Part shown: positions 1 through 5,854 of the stretch, piece after piece
Position numbering within the stretch: the stretch's first letter is position 1
Layout: every line of letters begins with the position of its first letter
NCBI GenBank assembly: GCA_030618925.1
Contig: JAUXCK010000084.1
Location: 1 to 8,985, forward strand
Direction: 5' to 3'
From: Desulfobacteraceae bacterium
Lineage (GTDB): Bacteria > Desulfobacterota > Desulfobacteria > Desulfobacterales > SURF-7
DNA: 8,985 bases
Notes under the pieces: model-generated
The model's database searches: none
Seen by the model: only the letters and a program-made list of their open reading frames with translations
Told to the model about the DNA's origin: nothing
Made by a program: the position numbers and the translations under genes

Positions 1-12
1 TATTTTATATGC

Positions 13-26
13 AATCAAACTTGATT
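13..26. repeat. Short palindrome in operon leader (AATCAA-AC-TTGATT)
   Basis: Perfect 6-bp arms (13-18 and 21-26) are separated by 2 bases, about 110 bases upstream of the first gene. It is short and AT-rich, so chance is quite possible. It is recorded because a longer palindrome follows at 44-64 and both contain TTGA half-sites, which could make them related regulator sites. Confidence 0.2.
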
Positions 27-43
27 TAAGGAAAAAACACTTT

Positions 44-64
44 GAGTTGAAATTAATTCAACTC
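44..64. promoter_or_regulatory. Inverted repeat upstream of the operon, candidate operator
   Basis: GAGTTGAA (44-51) and TTCAACTC (57-64) are perfect 8-bp inverted arms around a 5-base centre (ATTAA). It lies 73 bases before the first start codon and overlaps the -35 box of the promoter candidate at 47-74. The size and symmetry suit a dimeric repressor or activator site. It could instead be the weak stem of a terminator for a gene to the left, since a T-rich stretch follows (71-79), but the stem has only three G-C pairs per arm. Confidence 0.35.
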
Positions 65-74
65 TAAATATTTT
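47..74 (+). promoter_or_regulatory. Candidate sigma70-type promoter for the methyltransferase operon
   Basis: TTGAAA (47-52, five of six matches to TTGACA) is followed after 16 bases by TATTTT (69-74, four of six matches to TATAAT). This would start transcription near position 81 and leave a leader of roughly 55 bases. The region is very AT-rich, so such matches arise easily. The overlap with the 44-64 palindrome is the main reason to keep it. Confidence 0.3.
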
Positions 75-136
75 ATTTTAAATAGGATTAAACAGCCGAT
101 TATCACTGTGACAAATCGTCGGGGAGAAATAATTTT

Positions 137-1351
137 TTGAATAACGAACAGATAGAAAAGTCAAAGCGTCTTTTTGGCAAAGATACGGTTGAGATGTTGT
201 TTCAGACCCATGAGGATGCCTTATGGCTTTTGGAAAACCTCGGGGTGGGCTGCAAGCAACCGGAGATGCTTGCGATATTTAAAAAGTTTGAAGCAGATGG
301 TCTGGCTGTGGTTCATGAGAACCGCGTTTACATTATGGCCGATCTGGCTAAAAAGTGCTTAGAGACAGTTCCCGGCGTATCAGACTTTTTTGTACCGTTA
401 AACAGTTTTTTTATCGGCGGCACCGCCCCTTATATATATGACGATAAGGCAGGCAAAGGCGGTGTGATGCCTACCGAAGAACACGTGATTAAAATCGCAC
501 GGATTGCCGAAAAAAACAGGGCGGTAAACGGGATGGGCAGGGCCGTAAAACTTAAGGATGAAATCATTCAGATGAATCTTATGGATGATCATTGTTCCAA
601 GCCACTTTATTTTGCCGTTACCTCCGATGCATCATTGAAAAGAGCGATAGAGATTTATGAAAAAAGAAAAAACATTATGATTGTGTTTTGCCTCACCAGA
701 CCGCCTTTGGAGGTAAGCGAAAATTTTTCAGAAAATTTTGTCAGGGTTGTTCAGGCCGGGTTGCCGGTTTTTATTTCAGCCATGCCCATGGCCGGCATAA
801 GCGCTCCCTATTGCTATAACGGCGTACTTGCCATGACCCATGCCGAGGTTTTATTTGGTATCTGCGTGGCCCAGCTGTTGAATCCTGGGGCACCATGTAT
901 TCACGCCGGTTATCCCACCATTGCGGATCCAAGAATTGAGTACAATCCCAATTATGGCCTGATCAGCCACAATCTTTTGAATTTGTTGATGGCCCATCTG
1001 AATCTCATACTGGATATTCCTACATTTCAAAGCGCATGCACCACACATGAGGAGCATCTCACAAGCCGTGCATATGAGGATGCAAAAATGGGACAGGCCA
1101 TGTGTTTAAAGTATGGTTTTCATATGGTCAGGCATCCTTTCGCATTCCTTAGATACCTCATAGATTTTTCCATGGAAAAACTGGAAAAATCGATCGAAAT
1201 TCTGGAAAACACCTCAGCTGATGATGCACCTGAAGTAGAAATGCCCGTTTATGATGAAAGAGGAATGGAATCGATCATGAATACGGGATTGGGTATGTAT
1301 ATGGATGACCCCCTCACCACAGCCAATCTGGGGGAAATTTTTGTTCGATAG
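137..1351 (+). CDS. Short MttB-superfamily (trimethylamine methyltransferase-like) protein, first paralogue
   Basis: This 404-residue protein belongs to the MttB / trimethylamine:corrinoid methyltransferase superfamily, whose members demethylate amines onto a corrinoid protein in the cytoplasm. Family features are the N-terminal helix ending in LLENLGV, FFIGGTAPYIYDD, MPMAGISAPY, THAEVLFGI and QLLNPG. It is shorter than typical members (about 470-500 residues). It stops just after the motif GMYMDDPLTTANLG, which corresponds to GQYLDNPHTLKHF in the full-length neighbour at 5854-7290, so the final C-terminal helices are missing. The region holding HDVGYLESG in that neighbour is here YGFHMVRHPFAFL (from residue 326). 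It is clearly closest to the protein at 3995-5173, sharing ACTT-x-x-E (here residues 300-303 and 306) and YGFH-x-x-RH. The start is TTG with GGGGAG at 121-126. No in-frame ATG exists upstream before a stop at 89-91. There is no internal amber codon, so no pyrrolysine. The terminal TAG is followed by another stop after three codons. Actual methyltransferase activity is unproven. Confidence 0.85.
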   Translation: MNNEQIEKSKRLFGKDTVEMLFQTHEDALWLLENLGVGCKQPEMLAIFKKFEADGLAVVHENRVYIMADLAKKCLETVPGVSDFFVPLNSFFIGGTAPYIYDDKAGKGGVMPTEEHVIKIARIAEKNRAVNGMGRAVKLKDEIIQMNLMDDHCSKPLYFAVTSDASLKRAIEIYEKRKNIMIVFCLTRPPLEVSENFSENFVRVVQAGLPVFISAMPMAGISAPYCYNGVLAMTHAEVLFGICVAQLLNPGAPCIHAGYPTIADPRIEYNPNYGLISHNLLNLLMAHLNLILDIPTFQSACTTHEEHLTSRAYEDAKMGQAMCLKYGFHMVRHPFAFLRYLIDFSMEKLEKSIEILENTSADDAPEVEMPVYDERGMESIMNTGLGMYMDDPLTTANLGEIFVR

Positions 1352-1418
1352 GATCTTAAATGATGGACAAGGAGCGACAGCTAAACACATAACCGCTTCT
1401 GTAAAACAATCTATTAAT

Positions 1419-1440
1419 TAACCTTAAATATAAGGAGTTA
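1419..1440 (+). promoter_or_regulatory. Hairpin covering the asnB-like ribosome binding site
   Basis: CCTTA (1422-1426) pairs with TAAGG (1431-1435) around a 4-base loop. TAA (1419-1421) can extend the stem with TTA (1438-1440) across a 2-base bulge. The right arm contains most of the AAGGAG (1432-1437) that serves the start codon at 1445. It would lower translation initiation when folded. The rest of the 93-base gap 1352-1444 holds nothing else I can name. Confidence 0.3.
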
Positions 1441-1444
1441 GACT

Positions 1445-3058
1445 ATGTGCGGCATCGCCGGTTGTTTTGGTATTAAGGATGAAAAGACGATAAATAAAAT
1501 GCTGGATGCGTTGGGCCATCGCGGCCCCAACGACAGAGGCATTCATTCAGGAGAAAAATATGTTCTGGGGCACACGCGACTTTCAATTGTTGACGTGGCC
1601 ACAGGAAAACAGCCCATTGTGGCATGTGATGGCAGGAAAGCGGTTATCAGCAACGGAGAGATATACAATTTTCGAAAACTGAGGATGAAGCTTTTGCCAA
1701 ACTATCGGTTTACGACCAGATCGGATGCCGAAGTCATCCTGCATCTTTTTCAGGAAAAGGGGGCCGCCTGCGTAAAAGAGTTGGACGGCATGTTCGCTTT
1801 TGCGCTTGTGGATGGAGATAATTTCTTACTTGCCCGCGACCCCATCGGTATCAAACCGTTATATTACGGTTATCACAAAGGCAATATGTATTTCACTTCC
1901 GAACTGGGGGCCATGAGTATGGCGGGTGTTGATGAGGTTCATGAATTTCCTGCAGGCTATTACTATACACCGGCAGAGGGCTTCGTGCAATTCTATAAGG
2001 TTCCGGAGATTGAGGATCATCTTTTAACCGATATTGAACCCACCTGCGATCTCATAAGGAACACCTTTATTGCAGCAGTAAAAAAACGGCTGCTTGCCGA
2101 TCCTGAAGTGCCTGTGGGGTCCTTTTGCAGCGGCGGGCTTGACAGCAGCTTGGTGGCCGCTATTGCCGCGGATGAAATCCCCAATCTGCACACTTTTGTT
2201 GTCGGCATGGAAGATGAAAACGGTGATTTGAGCGATGATGTCAAGGCTGCCCGCATTGCTTCAAAACATATCGGGTCAACACACCATGAACTTTTATTTA
2301 CAGAAGATGAATATTACGAAGCCCTGCCCATCGTTATAAACAAACTTGAAAGCTATGACCCCTCTTTGGTGAGATGCGCGATTCCCTGCTATTTCACGTG
2401 TAAGATGGCCGCTGACTATGTAACTGTTGTGCTCACTGGAGAAGGCGCGGACGAACTGTTTACGGGATATCATTATATGAAAAATTTCCCTGTTGACAAA
2501 CTGAATCTGGAGGCCAGACGCTGCATCGGGAACTTGCACAACATCAACCTGCAGCGGGCCGACAGGATGGGGATGTTTTTCAGCCTTGAACTGAGAGTCC
2601 CTTTTCTTGATGTGGCCATGGTGGACCTTTCCATGAAAATTCCACCGGAACTCAAAATACGGGAGCATAACGGCGCCAAGATCGAAAAATGGATTTTTCG
2701 TAAGGCATTTGAAAACACCCATTACCTGCCGGACGAAATTTTATGGCGTTACAAGGTCCAGTATACCCAGGGCGCAGGGTGTGAAGATCTGGGAGAGCTG
2801 GCAGCCAAACAGATGGGTGATGACGAGTATGAACGGATAAAAGCTCAAAATCCCAAAGCAACCATCAACAGCAAGGAAGCCGCCTATTATTTCAAAATAT
2901 TTCGCAAATATCATCCCCAGGATTCCATCCTCGGTTCAATCGGCATATGGACCGGATTTGATTTTGCAGAGGAAAGAGAGAAGGTCAGGGGTACGGTGGA
3001 TGGAGATCTGAAACATGATCGAAGTGAAAAAGGCGAAAAGGAGAAAAAGGTCGCTTGA
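1445..3058 (+). CDS. asnB: Asparagine synthetase B-like glutamine-dependent amidotransferase
   Basis: This 537-residue protein has two domains. The N-terminal class II glutaminase domain starts MCGIAG, so Cys2 becomes the N-terminal nucleophile after Met removal. It carries RLSIVD (45-50), NGEIYN (70-75) and SDAE (93-96) for glutamine binding. The C-terminal synthetase domain has the ATP-binding PP-loop SGGLDSS (229-235), LTGEGADE (330-337) and LELRVPFLD. The standard reaction is aspartate + glutamine + ATP to asparagine, via an acyl-adenylate. Length is close to E. coli AsnB (about 554). The conserved loop that reads KEQFSDG in E. coli AsnB reads KVQYTQG here (437-443): the lysine is kept, but the following Glu, Ser and Asp are changed. 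The acceptor may therefore be a carboxylate other than aspartate (inference). A Lys/Glu-rich tail ends the protein. The ribosome site AAGGAG lies 7 bases before ATG. Its place between methyltransferase genes suggests a role in that pathway rather than housekeeping asparagine supply. Confidence 0.9.
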   Translation: MCGIAGCFGIKDEKTINKMLDALGHRGPNDRGIHSGEKYVLGHTRLSIVDVATGKQPIVACDGRKAVISNGEIYNFRKLRMKLLPNYRFTTRSDAEVILHLFQEKGAACVKELDGMFAFALVDGDNFLLARDPIGIKPLYYGYHKGNMYFTSELGAMSMAGVDEVHEFPAGYYYTPAEGFVQFYKVPEIEDHLLTDIEPTCDLIRNTFIAAVKKRLLADPEVPVGSFCSGGLDSSLVAAIAADEIPNLHTFVVGMEDENGDLSDDVKAARIASKHIGSTHHELLFTEDEYYEALPIVINKLESYDPSLVRCAIPCYFTCKMAADYVTVVLTGEGADELFTGYHYMKNFPVDKLNLEARRCIGNLHNINLQRADRMGMFFSLELRVPFLDVAMVDLSMKIPPELKIREHNGAKIEKWIFRKAFENTHYLPDEILWRYKVQYTQGAGCEDLGELAAKQMGDDEYERIKAQNPKATINSKEAAYYFKIFRKYHPQDSILGSIGIWTGFDFAEEREKVRGTVDGDLKHDRSEKGEKEKKVA

Positions 3059-3076
3059 TTTGGTGATGACAATACG

Positions 3077-3925
3077 ATGGATATAACAATTCTCGGATCA
3101 GGGGGATGTGCAGTCATCCCCAAGCCAATATGTGATTGCCCAATATGTAAAGAGGCCAGAGAAAAAGGATCTCCCTACGCAAGAACAGGGCCGGCTGCAT
3201 TTATTCATGACGAAAACCTTTTGATTGATACACCGGCTGAAATTGCAATGCAGCTCAATATGGCGAATATAGAGGCTGTTGACAATCTGATGCTTACCCA
3301 TCTTGATCCTGATCATGTGGAGGGTATTCGTGTTATTGAACAGATCACCCTGGATTTTCGGACATGGGAAGCATACCCGGACAAACAGCTCAGGCTGGTA
3401 CTGCCCGGAATGCTTGCCAACCGTTTAACAGATATCCAATCCGTATACGGCCCGTTATTTGATTACTATGAGATGCAGGGTTTTGTTAAATCCTCCCGGT
3501 TTAACTATGGATTGTCCATCGGAGAGATCAGGATAACAGCTGTGCCGGTATTCCATGACACTCAGGTTTCATACATATATGTTTTTGAAAAACATGGCAA
3601 AAAAATCGTGTATGCACCATGCGACATAAAGCCCTTTCCCGAAGAGCGACAAGAGCTTTGGGATGCGGATTTACTGGTTATTCAGCCGGGAATTTTTGAG
3701 GATGGTCTTAAACACGATTTTGTCTATCCGGAGGATCATATTTCAAGAACGACGCTCTATACATTTGAACAGACCTTAGCACTCACAAAAAGAATTAAGG
3801 CAAAACAGGTGCTGTTTGTCCATCTTGAAGAGTACTGGAATAGAAGTTTTGACGATTATTTTGACCTGCAAAAGAAGTATGACAATGTCATTTTTGCCTA
3901 TGATGGTCTTCACTTAACGGTATAG
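3077..3925 (+). CDS. PhnP-like metallo-beta-lactamase-fold hydrolase
   Basis: This 282-residue MBL-fold protein resembles the PhnP branch (cyclic phosphodiesterases). It has an early GSGGCAVIP strand and turn, a cysteine cluster CDCPIC (19-24) like the structural zinc site of PhnP, and LLIDTP. The metal motif is THLDPDHVEG (74-83), with later candidate ligands H160 (VFHDTQ), D183 (APCDIKP) and H249 (LFVHLEE). The C-terminal AYDGLHL is also PhnP-like. The metal motif is odd: the usual H-x-H-x-D-H appears as H75-x-D77-x-D79-H80, with Asp replacing the second His. It may bind one metal differently or act on an unusual substrate. PhnP itself acts on 5-phosphoribosyl 1,2-cyclic phosphate in phosphonate breakdown, but no other phn gene is here, so that function should not be assumed. 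It begins 18 bases after the amidotransferase stop, with only a weak ribosome site (GGTGA, 3062-3066), which suggests coupled translation. Confidence 0.8.
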   Translation: MDITILGSGGCAVIPKPICDCPICKEAREKGSPYARTGPAAFIHDENLLIDTPAEIAMQLNMANIEAVDNLMLTHLDPDHVEGIRVIEQITLDFRTWEAYPDKQLRLVLPGMLANRLTDIQSVYGPLFDYYEMQGFVKSSRFNYGLSIGEIRITAVPVFHDTQVSYIYVFEKHGKKIVYAPCDIKPFPEERQELWDADLLVIQPGIFEDGLKHDFVYPEDHISRTTLYTFEQTLALTKRIKAKQVLFVHLEEYWNRSFDDYFDLQKKYDNVIFAYDGLHLTV

Positions 3926-3932
3926 TTAAAAG

Positions 3933-3954
3933 TTACCTAAGTTTGGAGGTGTAA
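3933..3954 (+). promoter_or_regulatory. Strong ribosome binding site with possible masking hairpin
   Basis: GGAGGT (3945-3950) is the strongest Shine-Dalgarno match in the window. It sits 4 bases before an ATG at 3955 that opens an 18-codon ORF, not before the ATG at 3995 that opens the long gene. ACCT (3935-3938) pairs with AGGT (3947-3950). TT (3933-3934) can add two pairs with AA (3953-3954) across a 2-base bulge. Confidence 0.35.
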
Positions 3955-4011
3955 ATGAGTTTAATGGATTTTACAAGGCGGGAAAAGAGAATACATGAAC
4001 CTGGAAAATAG
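3955..4011 (+). other. 18-codon leader ORF, or displaced N-terminus of the next gene
   Basis: The ORF reads MSLMDFTRREKRIHEPGK and ends at TAG (4009-4011). It has an excellent ribosome site and overlaps the next gene by 17 bases in a different frame. Two readings are possible. It may be a leader peptide that couples translation into 3995. Or it may be the true N-terminus of the methyltransferase-like protein, split by a +1 displacement. If joined, it places about 29 residues before the conserved region, close to the 28 in the paralogue at 137-1351, and both segments are basic (EKSKRLFGK versus RREKRIHEPGK). I cannot tell a sequencing error, a real mutation and a programmed shift apart. Confidence 0.4.
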
Positions 4012-5173
4012 TGAACTTATAGAAAGAATCCATCCGGATGCGCTTGTTGTATTAGAGGAAGTGGGGGTAAAATGCGAATCCGCAGAAGTCCGACAGATAT
4101 TCGAAGACACCGGACTTGCGGCCTTTGATGAAACCACCGGGCACATCCATGTGCTTTCTCCGTTGGTTGAGCAGGCTTTAAACACAACACCCAAAAGAGA
4201 TCAGTTCTGGATTTCGGAAAACTCCTTTGGGGTGGGGGGGACCGCCCCTTTTGTTTATGACGAAGAGAGCGGCGAGTTGATCCCCCCCACCTTGGACCAC
4301 CTGATAAAGATTGCAAAAATCGTAAATGACGCGGACGTGATCGATTTCATGGCCCGGGGGGTATTGCTTCCCCAGCAGGAAGTAAAAGTGATGGATGCCA
4401 TCATCGAACATTGCCAAAAACCCATATATATTGCAGCGATCACAGATGAAGGCATTGCGAGGGCAAAAGAAATCTATGATATCAGAAGAAACCTCACCGT
4501 TCAGTTTTCCATTATCAACAGTCCCCTAAATATTATAGAAAGTATGATCGATCCTTTTTTGTCATGTGTCAAAAAAGGATTGCCGATCTATGTCTCCACC
4601 ATGCCCATGGCGGGTCTTTCCGGCCCCTATTCCATGTCCGCCCTGCTGACCCTGACCCATGCGGAGGCCCTGTTCGGCATTACCCTTGCCCAGCTTGTCA
4701 ATCCCGGCATAATGGTGGTTCATGCCGGCTTGCCGTCAATTGCCAATATCAATAAAAACTATGCGGTGGATCTGGGACTGATCTCACATAATATTGCCAA
4801 TCTTTTGATGGAGAAGGTAAACAAAAAACTGGGACTGCCCTCGATACAGACCGCCTGTACAACCAGCCAGGAAAAACCGAACAATACAGCAGAAAAAGAG
4901 GCAAAATACGGTTTTGCAATAATGAAAAACTACGGATTTCACCAGATGCGCCATGCATTCGGATTTTTAAAAGAACTGGTGTCTTTTTCCATTGAAAAAC
5001 TTGAACGACATATCGAACTATGCCGTGAAACAAGTCCAAAAGATATGCCGTCTTTTCATGTAGAATCCTATGATCCGGAAGGCCTTGACGTCATCAAACG
5101 AAACGGGAGCAATGCCAATTATATGAGAGACGACCATACCTTAAAAAATACGGGACGGTCATTTTTGTTTTAG
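3995..5173 (+). CDS. Short MttB-superfamily protein, second paralogue
   Basis: This 392-residue protein is the sister of the one at 137-1351 and a more distant relative of the full-length enzyme at 5854-7290. Family signs are IERIHPDALVVLEEVGV near the N-terminus, FGVGGTAPFVYDEESG, MPMAGLSGPY, LTHAEALFGITLAQLVNPG and LGLISHNIANLL. Then come ACTTSQE (287-293) and YGFHQMRHAFGFL (from residue 313), the last replacing the usual HDVGYLESG region. It ends shortly after NYMRDDHTLKNTG and lacks the C-terminal extension of full-length members. The start ATG at 3995 has only a poor purine-rich stretch (3984-3989) upstream, while the best ribosome site belongs to the overlapping ORF at 3955, so the N-terminus is uncertain. 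There is no in-frame amber before the terminal TAG (5171-5173). It lies directly before the corrinoid protein gene (39-base gap), the usual partner. Activity is unproven; it may form a complex with the first paralogue (inference). Confidence 0.85.
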   Translation: MNLENSELIERIHPDALVVLEEVGVKCESAEVRQIFEDTGLAAFDETTGHIHVLSPLVEQALNTTPKRDQFWISENSFGVGGTAPFVYDEESGELIPPTLDHLIKIAKIVNDADVIDFMARGVLLPQQEVKVMDAIIEHCQKPIYIAAITDEGIARAKEIYDIRRNLTVQFSIINSPLNIIESMIDPFLSCVKKGLPIYVSTMPMAGLSGPYSMSALLTLTHAEALFGITLAQLVNPGIMVVHAGLPSIANINKNYAVDLGLISHNIANLLMEKVNKKLGLPSIQTACTTSQEKPNNTAEKEAKYGFAIMKNYGFHQMRHAFGFLKELVSFSIEKLERHIELCRETSPKDMPSFHVESYDPEGLDVIKRNGSNANYMRDDHTLKNTGRSFLF

Positions 5174-5212
5174 TTTATCTATATTAGGAAATACAAAGGA
5201 GATTGATAAGAC

Positions 5213-5854
5213 ATGTTGGATATCACAAACATTATCAGCGCCGTATTAAAAGGCGATGAACCTGAAGTTAAACTGCTTGTATTGGAAGCGATCAGCACCG
5301 GGGAAAAAGCCGGCGATATTATGAATAAAGGGCTTATAGCAGGAATGGATGAAGTAGGCAAAAAAATGGAAGCGGAAGATATGTTTATACCCGAAGTGCT
5401 CATGTCGGCCAGGGCAATGAATTCGGGTGCTCAGATCCTTAAACCCCATCTTACTGAAGAGGATTCCGGTGGGATTGGTGTCCTGGTGATCGGTACGGTG
5501 CAGGGGGATCAGCACGATATCGGCAAAAATCTTGTCAAGATGCTGATGGAGGGAGCCGGGTTTGAAGTTGTTGATCTGGGGACGGATGTTGATCCGCATA
5601 AATTTGTCTCTGCGGTTCGGGACAACAACGCCACGATCCTGGCCATGTCCGCCCTGCTCACAACCACGATGCCGATGATGGCAGATGTTATTTCTGCACT
5701 AAATAGCGAAGGCCTCAGAGATCGAGTAAAAGTCCTTGTGGGGGGAGCGCCTGTTACTGAGGAATTTTCAGATGAGATCGGTGCAGACGGTTATGGCCCG
5801 GATGCGGGATCGGCGGTAAGAATTGCAAAAACCCTTATTTCAGGAGAAGTTTAA
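5213..5854 (+). CDS. MttC-type corrinoid (B12-binding) protein
   Basis: This 213-residue methyl carrier accepts the methyl group from an MttB-type enzyme on a cob(I)amide cofactor and passes it on to a second methyltransferase. It has the standard two parts. An N-terminal four-helix cap covers about residues 1-85 (GLIAGMDEVGKKMEAEDMFIPEVLMSARAM region, residues 40-69). A Rossmann-like B12 domain follows, with the D-x-H-x-x-G signature as D99-Q-H101-D-I-G104 (His101 is the lower cobalt ligand), S-x-L as S146-A-L148, and the GG of VGGAPV (177-178) for the nucleotide tail. Length is typical for MttC/MtmC/MtbC-like proteins. AAGGAG lies at 5196-5201, 11 bases before ATG. Its TAA stop overlaps the next start by one base (TAATG), so the two products are probably made in step. 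It is the only corrinoid protein in the window and may have to serve all three MttB-family proteins. Confidence 0.95.
   Translation: MLDITNIISAVLKGDEPEVKLLVLEAISTGEKAGDIMNKGLIAGMDEVGKKMEAEDMFIPEVLMSARAMNSGAQILKPHLTEEDSGGIGVLVIGTVQGDQHDIGKNLVKMLMEGAGFEVVDLGTDVDPHKFVSAVRDNNATILAMSALLTTTMPMMADVISALNSEGLRDRVKVLVGGAPVTEEFSDEIGADGYGPDAGSAVRIAKTLISGEV

Noticed and set aside
103..111. TCACTGTGA palindrome upstream of the first gene as a CRP/FNR-type site
   Set aside because: The half-sites are in the wrong order for TGTGA-N6-TCACA, and the element is only 9 bases long.
1360..1392. Ten-codon ORF between the first methyltransferase-like gene and the asnB-like gene
   Set aside because: Too short and without a ribosome site; no sign of a leader peptide with repeated regulatory codons.
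2294..2722. Long open frame on the - strand opposite the asnB-like gene
   Set aside because: It lies wholly inside a well-supported gene, has no recognisable domain, and its composition is what an antisense shadow gives.
1349..5173. TAG stop codons ending both short MttB-like genes, as possible pyrrolysine codons
   Set aside because: The TAGs lie at the natural C-terminal ends. Readthrough would add only 3 codons (first gene) or 10 codons (second gene) before another stop. The full-length gene has no in-frame TAG at all.
4632..5658. Identical 16-mer CCATGTCCGCCCTGCT in the second short MttB gene (4632-4647) and in the corrinoid protein gene (5643-5658)
   Set aside because: Both encode a local Met-Ser-Ala-Leu segment inside unrelated folds. 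The flanks differ, so this is a coincidence of codon choice, not a repeat element.
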